From Comamonas koreensis (GTDB lineage Bacteria; Pseudomonadota; Gammaproteobacteria; Burkholderiales; Burkholderiaceae_C), in contig NZ_CP043575.1 of assembly GCF_014076495.1 (NCBI RefSeq), forward strand, positions 2,356,001-2,420,000: a stretch of 64,000 nucleotides of DNA, in the 5' to 3' direction. The notes under the pieces were generated by a model. That model saw only the letters and a list, made by a program, of their open reading frames with translations, searched no databases and was not told where the DNA came from. This document shows positions 43,456 to 51,573 of this stretch, one piece after another; position 1 is the stretch's first letter, and the number at the start of each line of letters is the position of its first letter. The translations under genes were made by a program, and so were the position numbers.

Positions 43456-44887
43456 CGGAAATCTTGGTGATAGATTGAATGTTGCCGGCGACCACACCTT
43501 CTTTCAGAAGACGTTTGAGAGCGGGCGGTTCTGGGAAATGCTTTACGAGTCTAAAGAGGATGACCTTCGTTGGCCGAGTGGCCATATCTTCAATATCTTT
43601 GATGCTATAGACGGTGCGCCTACTGACCATGGCCGCGATGCTTGCTGCATCACTAAGCACTGCGAAACGATCTACTACGCCGAGCGAGGTCACTGCCTGC
43701 TCATCGGCTGACCTGTAGAACAGCAATACGTCGCCTGATCTAATCTGATTGGAGGCGGCATGGCAAAGGTAGGCCAGCTTGATGGCATTCCCTACGCTCC
43801 CTTGGGGTGTAAATAGTTCGGATCGAAGCGCCTGATAGTCGGGGAAAAGTAATCGATGGAAATCCTGCTGAATCGGTACTAGAAACTTCTGGACCTGTTG
43901 CCCGCTCTGGTAATGGGGGTAGAACCGTCGTACAAAGTCCAGTGCAGAGAACCCCTCTGTATCTGGAGCCTTGATTGGGTGCTGCTTCACGAAGACCCGG
44001 TCCGCCTCATATGAGCCCACATCATCAAAACCAAAGTCGACGAGGAGGTTGACGAGGTAGGCATGCTTTTCCACGTCAGCGTGGATGAATATGTGTTCGC
44101 AGGCATTTTCGGTTCCGTAGCGGAATGCAGCCTTCAGAAAGAGTTCGCCAATTTTTCGTCCACGGACACCTTGGCCGACCTTGAATGTGCAGAGTTTTAG
44201 TGCCTTTCCGTCAAGGCGCTTGCCTTCGCTGGTAACGACCTCATCAGTCTGAACATCGTATATGCAGATCGCACCTAGTACGCCTGACTCGTCTCGATAG
44301 GTCCAGGCCTTGCGATTCTCTCTTGCCTTTCTGCGGAACCAGCCATCGAAACCGTCATAACCCGCTCGTAAACTGTCGAAGAAGATGTTCGCAAGCTCTG
44401 GCGTCAAACTGTGCAGTGGTACGTCGTGAATATTCGGTAGCACGACTTCGTGTGGCTGATGTAGCCTTCGCAACCAATCTTCGGCAGTTTGGATATTGTA
44501 GGTTCGGTGAGCCAGACCGCGTGCTCGTGCCTTCGTCAGAAGGCCTTTGTCTTCCGTGACTAGCGCATGTGCAGCGTCGCACTCGAGAGCGTACAAAATT
44601 TCGTTGTCGCAGGCATCGTTCGGGCTCGTAGCGGAGGTGTTCCAGGGGCATTTGACTAGATGCTCTAGAGCTGGATACCGGCGGACATGCTCCAAATTCC
44701 TGCCGCGCCGGCCCAGATCTGCATCCCTTTCGAAGTCTTCGATGCTGGCGGGGTGGTAGACCAACTTGTGGCCTCCCACAAGCGCTAATCGATGGAAATT
44801 TGCTAGGTTGTCGTCTAGTACTGCATGCGAGTCTTGCAACGGTATCAGGACATTGGTGTCGAGTAGAAACGTAAGTTGCTTTGGCAC
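43415..44887 (-). CDS. PIN-GNAT-PUA-like three-domain fusion protein
   Basis: 490 residues from the GTG at 44887, chosen because GGGAGGAG lies 4 bases before it and the PIN domain starts at once (MPKQLTFLLDTNVLIPLQD); an ATG at 44908 is also open. The PIN nuclease domain covers about residues 5-145, with acidic residues in LLDTN, DNEILYALE and VTEDKGLL. A GNAT acetyltransferase domain covers about 160-310 (GVLGAICIYDVQ, CTFKVGQGVRGRKIGELFLKA split over the CoA loop). The C-terminus has a PUA/EVE-like segment (GDVLLFYRSADEQAVTSLGV). It heads the operon with the ASCH and ATPase genes. I recognise no named system with this set. Confidence 0.8.
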   Translation of the reverse strand: MPKQLTFLLDTNVLIPLQDSHAVLDDNLANFHRLALVGGHKLVYHPASIEDFERDADLGRRGRNLEHVRRYPALEHLVKCPWNTSATSPNDACDNEILYALECDAAHALVTEDKGLLTKARARGLAHRTYNIQTAEDWLRRLHQPHEVVLPNIHDVPLHSLTPELANIFFDSLRAGYDGFDGWFRRKARENRKAWTYRDESGVLGAICIYDVQTDEVVTSEGKRLDGKALKLCTFKVGQGVRGRKIGELFLKAAFRYGTENACEHIFIHADVEKHAYLVNLLVDFGFDDVGSYEADRVFVKQHPIKAPDTEGFSALDFVRRFYPHYQSGQQVQKFLVPIQQDFHRLLFPDYQALRSELFTPQGSVGNAIKLAYLCHAASNQIRSGDVLLFYRSADEQAVTSLGVVDRFAVLSDAASIAAMVSRRTVYSIKDIEDMATRPTKVILFRLVKHFPEPPALKRLLKEGVVAGNIQSITKISDDAFSRVLAAAGA

Positions 44888-44908
44888 AGAGCTCCTCCCT
44901 AGCCTCAT

Positions 44909-45421
44909 GCGTGTCTCGGGCTGTGCGCACTGACCCGGATTTACCGCATCGAATGATTTACATTTTGCTGTCTTTGAAACATCTTACTGACTAATCTAAC
45001 CTCTGAGATGATCTAAGGAATTATTTGCCGATTTTCGTTCTTGAATCATTGTTGCCGTTGTGCGCTCGCGCCATCTTGGCGATGCGCAGAACCATGGGGG
45101 TAGTAAATGAAGTGTCTAGGTGCCCACTTTTTGTGAATAAGCAGACTTTAGTGGAAATCAAAGGAGCGTCTGAATCTGCTGCATGGCGGCTCTCTAGCGT
45201 CCTGAATCGGACAACTATCAGGTCAATAGGAAGCTACCTCACCTAATCCAAAAACTAAGAAATCAGCGACGAAGACTGCACGAAGTGCAAAACTGAGCAA
45301 AACAAGATTTCGAGCCTTAACGCCCTAACCAGGATCCAACAGCCCGTCCTAACTCACCGCCAAGTTCAGAATCCTTTGCCGATCGCCACCAGCCAATCCC
45401 TTGTCTTTCCTCATTCGCCCC
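44909..45421. other. Island right flank, no gene seen
   Basis: Short open frames here have no recognisable domains or ribosome-binding sites. The upstream part should hold the promoter of the PIN-GNAT operon. Base composition returns to the high-G+C style at about 45.35-45.40 kb, marking the approximate island edge. Confidence 0.45.
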
Positions 45422-46246
45422 CTAAACCGCCAACGTCCCCCCATCCACCGGCAACGTCACCCCATTCACATAACTAGCCAACCCCGACACCAAAAACACC
45501 GCCGGCCCTGCCAGCTCTTGCGGCACGCCGATCCGCCCGGCAGGCGTCCGCTGGATAAAGCCTTGCAGGCGCTGCGGGTTGTTGCGGGTGGCTTCGGTCA
45601 TGGGGGTGTGGATGACGCCGGGGGCCAGGGCGTTGACGCGGATGCCGTCGCGGCCCAGGTCGAGGGCCAAGGTTTGGGTGGCCATTTTTACGGCGCCTTT
45701 GGAGGCGGAGTAGCCCATGGCGTTGCCCTGGGCGATAAAGGCCGCGCCGGAGGCGATGTTGAGGATGCAGCCGCGCGTGGCGCGCAGGGCGGGCAGCCAG
45801 GACTGCACCATGTTGTAGAGGCCGAAGACATTGACGTCCATCACCTGGCGCAGGTGGCGCGATGCCTGGGGGTGGTCGATGCCTTCGCGGATCAGCAGGC
45901 CGGCGTTGTTGACGAGGGTGTCCACCGGGCCGATGTCGTTTGCGATGCGGGCGGCCAGCGCCTGGCAGGCCTCCAGATCGGTCACATCCAGCGCAAAGGC
46001 CCAGCCGTCTGTGCCTGCGGCTTTAACCTGGGCCAGGGTGCCCGCGCAGCGTGCAGTGTCCAGATCCGTCACGATGACGCGGGCTCCTGCCCTGGCAAAG
46101 CTGATGGCAATGGCCTGGCCGATGCCGCTGGCCGCGCCGGTGATGAGGGCCAGACGGCCTTGCAGCAAGCCGGGCGTCTCGGGGAAATGGCTGGGGGCCT
46201 GGGCTTGGGCAGGGGCTTGCGCGGATGCGGGTGTTGGATCAGTCAT
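45422..46246 (-). CDS. SDR family oxidoreductase
   Basis: 274 residues from the ATG at 46246, chosen because CAAGGAG lies 7 bases before it (the ATG at 46252 is too close). An alanine/proline-rich leader of about 25 residues precedes LALITGAASGIGQAIAISFA (cofactor loop). DTLVNNAGLL is the NAG motif and MGYSASKGAVKMATQTLALD the YxxxK. VIVTDLD after beta-2 suggests NAD. It is the last gene of the minus-strand operon that begins with the CoA ligase at 53238, two bases after the livM-like gene. Confidence 0.9.
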   Translation of the reverse strand: MTDPTPASAQAPAQAQAPSHFPETPGLLQGRLALITGAASGIGQAIAISFARAGARVIVTDLDTARCAGTLAQVKAAGTDGWAFALDVTDLEACQALAARIANDIGPVDTLVNNAGLLIREGIDHPQASRHLRQVMDVNVFGLYNMVQSWLPALRATRGCILNIASGAAFIAQGNAMGYSASKGAVKMATQTLALDLGRDGIRVNALAPGVIHTPMTEATRNNPQRLQGFIQRTPAGRIGVPQELAGPAVFLVSGLASYVNGVTLPVDGGTLAV

Positions 46247-46248
46247 GC

Positions 46249-47259
46249 TCATGCTCCTTGTCCCGTTTGGCTGCGGCTTTGGCGCTCGGCCTGGCTTTGG
46301 GCCTCCTGCGGTGCCGCCTGGCGTGCCTGGCGGGTTTCCAGCCAGGCGTAGAGCTGGCCGATGATGCCCTTGCGGAACAGCATCACGACGACGACAAAGA
46401 CGAGGCCCTGGATGATCAGCACCCACTCGGCCATGGCGACCAGGTAGTTCTGCATGCTGACGATGATGGCCGCGCCGATGACGGGGCCCAGCAAGGTCTG
46501 CAGGCCGCCGACGATGCAGATGAGCAGCGCCTCGCCCGAGGTGGTCCAGTTCACATCATTGAGGGTGGCCAGCTGGAAGGTGATGACCTTGAGCGCACCA
46601 GCCAGGCCGGCGAGCGCGGCCGACAGCACAAAGATCACCAGCTTGTAGCGCAGCACCTGGTAGCCCAGCGACTGGGCGCGCGCCTCGCTGTCGCGGATGG
46701 CGCGCAGCACCTGGCCGAAGGGCGAGTAGACGATGCGGTAGATGAGCCAGAAGGCGGCGGCGACCAGGGTGGCGGCAAAGTAATAGAGGGTGGTGTTGTC
46801 GGCCAGCGAGATAAAGCCAAACACCTCCGGCCGGGGCACGTTCTGGATGCCGTCCTCACCGCCGGTAAAGGGCAGGCGAAGCGCGAAGAAGTAGATGACC
46901 TGGGAGAAGGCCAAGGTGATCATCGAGAAGTAGATGCCATGGCGGCGGATGGCCAGCAGCCCGGTGACCACGGCCACGGCCATGGCGCAGAGCATGGCCA
47001 GCACGATGGCGGCCGAGCCGTCCCAACCCCAGACCTTGATGGCATGGGCGGCCGCATAGCCGGCCGTGCCAAAAAACATGGCATGGCCAAAGGACAGCAG
47101 GCCGGCGTAACCCATCAGCAGGTTGACCGAGGCGGCCAGCAGCGCGTAGCACATCAGCTTGATCAGAAAGACCGGGTAGGCCACTAGCGGCGCCAGCAGC
47201 AGGGCCACCAGCGCCAGCACCAGCAAGACGGTGTTGGTGCGTTGTGAGAAGAAATGCAT
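46249..47259 (-). CDS. Branched-chain amino acid (LIV) type ABC transporter permease, LivM-like
   Basis: 336 residues from the ATG at 47259 (MHFFSQRTNTVLLVLALVAL). About ten hydrophobic helices are visible. LMGYAGLLSFGHAMFFGTAGYA is the conserved LivM segment and LRAIRDSEARAQSLGY the cytoplasmic EAA-like loop that contacts the ATPase. The tail (RQARQAAPQEAQSQAERQSR) is polar. It works with the LivH-like protein to move the substrate delivered by a LIV-type receptor, probably that at 25599. Confidence 0.9.
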   Translation of the reverse strand: MHFFSQRTNTVLLVLALVALLLAPLVAYPVFLIKLMCYALLAASVNLLMGYAGLLSFGHAMFFGTAGYAAAHAIKVWGWDGSAAIVLAMLCAMAVAVVTGLLAIRRHGIYFSMITLAFSQVIYFFALRLPFTGGEDGIQNVPRPEVFGFISLADNTTLYYFAATLVAAAFWLIYRIVYSPFGQVLRAIRDSEARAQSLGYQVLRYKLVIFVLSAALAGLAGALKVITFQLATLNDVNWTTSGEALLICIVGGLQTLLGPVIGAAIIVSMQNYLVAMAEWVLIIQGLVFVVVVMLFRKGIIGQLYAWLETRQARQAAPQEAQSQAERQSRSQTGQGA

Positions 47260-47323
47260 GTTCAATCCTTGGGAAAGACAAGAGCTTGGGTGGAGACCCA
47301 GGGGGCAGGGCGGTGCGGGTGCA

Positions 47324-48205
47324 TCAATGCGCTCTGCCAAACAGGCCGTTGGGGCGCACGGCCAGCACGATGATCATCACGATGAAGATGACCACGCCAG
47401 CGCCTTCGGGGTAGATGACGCGCGTCAGGCCCTCGATGGCGCCCAGCGCAAAGCCGGTGATGATCGATCCCATGATCGAGCCCATGCCGCCGATGACGAC
47501 GACGGCAAAGACGATGATCATCAGGTTCGAGCCCATCAGCGGGCTGACCTGGTAGATGGGCGCGGCCATCACGCCGCTGAAGCCGGCCAGGCCCACCCCC
47601 AGCGCATAGGTCAGGGTCAGCATGCGCGGCACATTGATGCCGAAGGTGCGCACCAGGGGCGTGTTCTCGTTGGCGGCGCGCAGGTAGGCGCCCAGCTTGG
47701 TTTTTTCGATGAAGTACCAGGTCACCAGGCAGACGGCCAGGCCCGCCAGGATCACCCAGACGCGGTACATCGGCAAAAAGCTCAGGCCCACATCGATGCC
47801 GCCTTGCAGCGGGTTGGGGTAGGGCTGGCCGCTGACGCCAAACCACAGCCGGAACGCGCCCTCCATCAGGATGGAGATGCCGAAGGTGAGCAGCAGCGCG
47901 TAGACATGGTCCACCGCATAGAGGTGGCGCAGCATGGTGCGCTCCAGCAGGATGCCGAAGGCCGCCACCACCAGCGGCGCCAGGATCAGCGCCCACCAGT
48001 AGCTCAGCCCCAGGTAGTGCAGCAGGCCCCAGGCCACAAAGGCGCCTAGCATGTACTGCGCGCCGTGGGCAAAGTTCACCACATGCAGCAGGCCGAAGAT
48101 GATCGACAGGCCCAGGCTCATCAGCGCGTAGAACGAGCCATTGATCAGGCCCACCACGAGCTGGCCGATCAGCGCGGCTGTCGGGATTCCGAAAAGAGTA
48201 TCCAT
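47324..48205 (-). CDS. Branched-chain amino acid (LIV) type ABC transporter permease, LivH-like
   Basis: 293 residues from the ATG at 48205, after GGAGACAATACG. LINGSFYALMSLGLSIIFGL and LHVVNFAHGAQYMLGAF are the standard LivH start. YLRAANENTPLVRTFGI is the ATPase-contact loop, and VVIGGMGSIMGSIITGFALG the C-terminal helix pair. It lies between the LivF-like ATPase gene (gap 17 bases) and the LivM-like gene (gap 64 bases). Confidence 0.92.
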   Translation of the reverse strand: MDTLFGIPTAALIGQLVVGLINGSFYALMSLGLSIIFGLLHVVNFAHGAQYMLGAFVAWGLLHYLGLSYWWALILAPLVVAAFGILLERTMLRHLYAVDHVYALLLTFGISILMEGAFRLWFGVSGQPYPNPLQGGIDVGLSFLPMYRVWVILAGLAVCLVTWYFIEKTKLGAYLRAANENTPLVRTFGINVPRMLTLTYALGVGLAGFSGVMAAPIYQVSPLMGSNLMIIVFAVVVIGGMGSIMGSIITGFALGAIEGLTRVIYPEGAGVVIFIVMIIVLAVRPNGLFGRAH

Positions 48206-48222
48206 CGTATTGTCTCCGCCTG

Positions 48223-48978
48223 TCACAGTCCCAGCAGCGCTTCGATCTCGTCGCGCCGCGTTTCCAGCTCGGCGCGGTGGAAGTGGCTGGCCACGCGCCC
48301 TTCCTCGATCACGTAGAAGCGGTCGGCCACCGATGCGGCAAAGCGGAAGTTCTGCTCCACCATCAGCACCGTGTAGCCGCGCGCGCGGATCATCTCCAGC
48401 GTCTGGCCGATCTTCTGCACGATGACGGGGGCCAGCCCTTCGGTGGCCTCATCGAGCAGCAGCAGGCGTGCGCCGGTGCGCAGAATGCGGGCAATGGCCA
48501 GCATCTGCTGCTCACCGCCCGACAGGCGCGTGCCCGGGCTCTTGCGGCGCGCCTGCAGGTTGGGGAAGACCTGGTAGATCTCCTCCACCGTCAGCCCGCC
48601 GGGGTGCAGCACGGGCGGCAGCATCAGGTTTTCTTCGGTGCTGAGGCTGGCAAAAATGCCGCGCTCCTCCGGGCAATAGGCCACGCCCAGGTGGGCAATG
48701 GCCTCGGGCGGCAGGCCTTCGGTGGGTTGGCCCTGGATGCTGATCTGGCCCTCGCGCTTTTTGAGCAGGCCCATGATGGCGCGCAAGGTGGTTGTCTTGC
48801 CGGCGCCGTTGCGCCCCAGCAGGCAGACGACCTCGCCTTCGCCCACATGCAGGTCGATGCCATCGAGCGCCAGGGTTTCGCCATACCAGGCGCGCAGGTT
48901 CTGCACCTGCAGCATCTGGCGCGGTGCGGTGTTGCTGTTGCCGTTGTTGGCGTTAACGTTTTGGTTGTTCTCAGGCAT
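48223..48978 (-). CDS. LIV-type ABC transporter ATP-binding protein, LivF-like
   Basis: 251 residues from the ATG at 48978, preceded by GGAGGGG inside the end of the LivG-like gene (8-base overlap). An asparagine-rich leader (about 20 residues) precedes the domain. Walker A is GRNGAGKTTTLRA, the signature is RLSGGEQQMLAIARIL, Walker B is LLLLDEATEGLAP, and MVEQNFRFA follows. It is shorter than LivG-type subunits, as expected for LivF. Confidence 0.92.
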   Translation of the reverse strand: MPENNQNVNANNGNSNTAPRQMLQVQNLRAWYGETLALDGIDLHVGEGEVVCLLGRNGAGKTTTLRAIMGLLKKREGQISIQGQPTEGLPPEAIAHLGVAYCPEERGIFASLSTEENLMLPPVLHPGGLTVEEIYQVFPNLQARRKSPGTRLSGGEQQMLAIARILRTGARLLLLDEATEGLAPVIVQKIGQTLEMIRARGYTVLMVEQNFRFAASVADRFYVIEEGRVASHFHRAELETRRDEIEALLGL

Positions 48979-49744
48979 GGGCGGCCCCTCCGACATAGGC
49001 TTCAATGACCCTGGGGTCGCGCGATACCTCGTCATAGCTGCCTTCGGCCAGCACCTGGCCGGCCTGCAGCACGGTGACGGTTTCGCACAGATGCGATATC
49101 ACTTTCATGTTGTGCTCCACCATCAGCACGGTGCGCCCCTGCGCCACCTTGCCAATCAGCTCCACTACCGGCCAGATGTCCTCATGGCCCAGGCCCGCCA
49201 TGGGCTCGTCCAGCAGAATCATCTCGGGCTCCATCGCGATCGTGGTGACCAGCTCCAGCACGCGCTTGCGGCCATAGGGCAGGTCGCAGGCCTTGACGTT
49301 TTTCCAGCGCGTCAGGCCTACGCTGTCGAGCAGGTCCATCGCACGCTCGTCCAGCGCGCCCAGCACCTTGACCGAGCGCCAGAAGGTGAACGTGCCGCCA
49401 GTCTTGCGCTGCAGCGCAATGCGCACGTTCTCCAGCACCGTCATGTGGCTGAAGACGGCTGCAATCTGGAACGAGCGCACCAGGCCCAGCGCCGACACGC
49501 TGGCCGGGTCGCTGCGCGAGATATCACGCCCGTTGAACAGCACCTGGCCCGAGCTGGGGCGCAAGAAGGTGGTCAGCAGGTTGAAGCAGGTCGTCTTGCC
49601 GGCGCCATTGGGGCCGATCAGCGCATGCACCGAGTGGCGCTTGACTTTCAGGTTCACGTCCTTGACGGCATAGAAGCCGCTGAACTGGCGGCAGAGCTGG
49701 CGCGCCTCCAGGATGGGGGCATCGGCCTCGGGGGGAGCAGTCAT
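48971..49744 (-). CDS. LIV-type ABC transporter ATP-binding protein, LivG-like
   Basis: 257 residues from the ATG at 49744. Walker A is GPNGAGKTTCFNLLT, the Q-loop region contains RSFQIAAVFSHMTVLENV, the signature is DLPYGRKRVLELV (LPYG form usual in LivG), and Walker B is EMILLDEPMAGLG. The GLVRSFQ and SHMTVLENVRIALQ spacing is typical of this subunit. It pairs with the LivF-like protein to drive the transporter. Confidence 0.92.
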   Translation of the reverse strand: MTAPPEADAPILEARQLCRQFSGFYAVKDVNLKVKRHSVHALIGPNGAGKTTCFNLLTTFLRPSSGQVLFNGRDISRSDPASVSALGLVRSFQIAAVFSHMTVLENVRIALQRKTGGTFTFWRSVKVLGALDERAMDLLDSVGLTRWKNVKACDLPYGRKRVLELVTTIAMEPEMILLDEPMAGLGHEDIWPVVELIGKVAQGRTVLMVEHNMKVISHLCETVTVLQAGQVLAEGSYDEVSRDPRVIEAYVGGAAHA

Positions 49745-49758
49745 CGCGGCGCCTCCGA

Positions 49759-50511
49759 TCAGATGAAGGACTGGGTGGCGCCGCCGTCGACCAGCATCGA
49801 TTCGCCGGTGACAAAGCGGCTGTCGTCCGACGCGAAAAAGCAGGCGGCGCGGGCAATGTCCTGCACCGTGCCCAGGCGGCCCATCGGCGTCTTGGCGATG
49901 CGCAGCCGCACTTTTTCTGCATCCACGTTGATGCCCACGCCTTCGGTCGGGATGGAGCCAGGGCATACGGAGTTGACGCGGATGCCGCGTGGCCCGAGCT
50001 CCGCCGCTGCTGCGCGCGACAGGCCCAGTGCCCCGGCCTTGACGCCGCAGTACACCATGCCCTGGGGCATGCCGATAAAGGCGGCCGCCGAGGCGATGTT
50101 GACGATGCTGCCGCCGTCGTCCATGGCTTCCGCTGCCGTCTGGATGCCCCAGACGATGGAGTTGAAGCCCGTGCCCACCATGCGCTGCAGCGCCTCGGGC
50201 GTGATGTCGGCAATCGGGCCGTAGCGCACCCAGATGGCGTTGTTGACCAGGATGTCAAAGCGGCCGTAGCGGTGCTTGAGATCAGCAATCGCGCTGCTGA
50301 AACTGTCGCGGTCGGCCACATTGCCGCCATAGGCGTGGGCGCGGCCGCCCTGGGCCACGATGGCTGCGGCCACCTCGGCGGCCTTGTCCTCGGCGCGGTC
50401 CAGAATGCCGACGCTGCCGCCCTCATCCGCGATGGCCTGGACGATGGCGCGGCCGATACCCTGGGCGCCGCCGGTCACGAGTGCAACCTTGCCTGCAAAG
50501 CGTTGTGTCAT
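49759..50511 (-). CDS. SDR family oxidoreductase
   Basis: 250 residues. VALVTGGAQGIGRAIVQAIA is the TGxxxGIG loop, DILVNNAIWVRYG an NNAxx motif (the G of NNAG is replaced), and MVYCGVKAGALGLSRAA the YxxxK. The C-terminus GESMLVDGGATQSFI is standard. GILDRAE after beta-2 suggests NAD. It lies 14 bases upstream of the LivG-like gene and downstream of the lactonase gene, so it probably oxidises an alcohol of the same pathway. Confidence 0.9.
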   Translation of the reverse strand: MTQRFAGKVALVTGGAQGIGRAIVQAIADEGGSVGILDRAEDKAAEVAAAIVAQGGRAHAYGGNVADRDSFSSAIADLKHRYGRFDILVNNAIWVRYGPIADITPEALQRMVGTGFNSIVWGIQTAAEAMDDGGSIVNIASAAAFIGMPQGMVYCGVKAGALGLSRAAAAELGPRGIRVNSVCPGSIPTEGVGINVDAEKVRLRIAKTPMGRLGTVQDIARAACFFASDDSRFVTGESMLVDGGATQSFI

Positions 50512-50555
50512 GGTGTTTGTCTCCTGGTCAAAATAAAAATGAGGTCCGCCACGTC

Positions 50556-51476
50556 TCAGCGTGGGCTGTTGGTATCGTCAAAACGCGCTTCTTCCAGCCC
50601 CGTTGCGGCCAGGCCGTCGATGACAAAGACGGCCCCCGCATCCGGGTGGCTGGAGCGCAGCAGGTTGCCGCTGTTGCTGATCGAGGTGAGGTAGATGGTT
50701 TGCAGCGCCGGGCCACCAAAGGCCGGGCAGGTGACGTAGGCATCGGTGGGAAAATCCACCGTGCCGGCCAGCTCGCCACTGGGCGTAAAGCGGGCCAGCT
50801 GGCCGCTCAGCACCATGGCCACCCAGAGGTAGCCCTGGGCATCGACGGTGGCGCCATCGGGCGCCAGGCCCAGCGCGCCAGTGTCGATAAAGGCCTCGCG
50901 CGCACCGCAGGCGCCGGTGGCCGGGTCATAGGCATAGCGCCAGATCTGGCGCGCCGGGCTGTCGGCAAAGTAGAGCCAGCGGCCATTGGGGCTAAAGCAG
51001 GTGGCATTGGCCACCTGAAAACCCTGGTCCAGCTCGCGCAGGCGGCCATCACCGCTCAGCTGGTAGAGCTTGCCGGTAGGCGACTGCGGCGTCATGCTCA
51101 TCGAGCCGACCACAAAGCGGCCGCCCCGGTCGCAGCGCCCATCGTTCAGGCGCATGCGCTCGCCCTGGTGTTGCACCTGCACGCCCATAGGGGTGATCCG
51201 GCCGCTGTCCGGGTCCAGAAAATGGAAGTCATCTTCCAGCGCCAGCAGCAAGCGCCCACTGCGGCACAGCGCGATCGAGCCGATATGGGCATGCAGCGCC
51301 CACTGTTGCTGCCGGCCGTCTGCCGGCCAGTAGCGGTGTACCCACTGGGCGCGGCCATCGATCCAGTACAGCGATTGCGTGGCCACATCCCACAGCGGGC
51401 ATTCGCCCAGCAGATCGCGCTGGGGCAGCAATGGATGGATGCGCGCGGCCGCTGCCTGCGCGGTGAGGGCGTTCAT
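50556..51476 (-). CDS. SMP-30/gluconolactonase/LRE family protein
   Basis: 306 residues from the ATG at 51476, after AGGAGACAAGAC. LLGECPLWDVATQSLYWIDG is the first blade of the six-bladed propeller with the metal-binding glutamate (GEC). LNDGRCDRGGRFVVGSM, NATCFSPNGRWLYFADSPA and LAPDGATVDAQGYLWVAM provide the other metal ligands (N, N, D). Members hydrolyse lactones with a divalent metal. In a regulon with a Baeyer-Villiger-type monooxygenase it is a natural candidate for opening the lactone made by that enzyme. Confidence 0.9.
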   Translation of the reverse strand: MNALTAQAAAARIHPLLPQRDLLGECPLWDVATQSLYWIDGRAQWVHRYWPADGRQQQWALHAHIGSIALCRSGRLLLALEDDFHFLDPDSGRITPMGVQVQHQGERMRLNDGRCDRGGRFVVGSMSMTPQSPTGKLYQLSGDGRLRELDQGFQVANATCFSPNGRWLYFADSPARQIWRYAYDPATGACGAREAFIDTGALGLAPDGATVDAQGYLWVAMVLSGQLARFTPSGELAGTVDFPTDAYVTCPAFGGPALQTIYLTSISNSGNLLRSSHPDAGAVFVIDGLAATGLEEARFDDTNSPR

Positions 51477-51573
51477 GTCTTGTCTCCTGGTGCGGTCAGC
51501 CAAGGCGGTGCCCTGGCTGCTGCGGGTGCGCCGGCCTTTCTAGGGGGCCGTGCGCGTAGCGGGCGTGTTTAGG

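Larger units (their letters stand above)
37330..45400. mobile_element. AT-richer genomic island carrying defence-type genes
   Basis: By eye the G+C content falls from about 65 percent outside to about half inside, with different codon use, between roughly 37.44 and 45.35 kb. It contains a decayed IS30 transposase, an RT-nitrilase gene and a PIN-GNAT/ASCH/ATPase operon. It separates the crotonase gene from the SDR-LIV operon, both of which belong to the same regulon. No integrase, tRNA or clear attachment repeat was seen, so the limits are approximate. Confidence 0.65.

Noticed and set aside
45025-45246. A 73-residue plus-strand frame in the island's right flank.
   Set aside because: No ribosome-binding site, no domain and an ordinary length for chance in AT-richer DNA.
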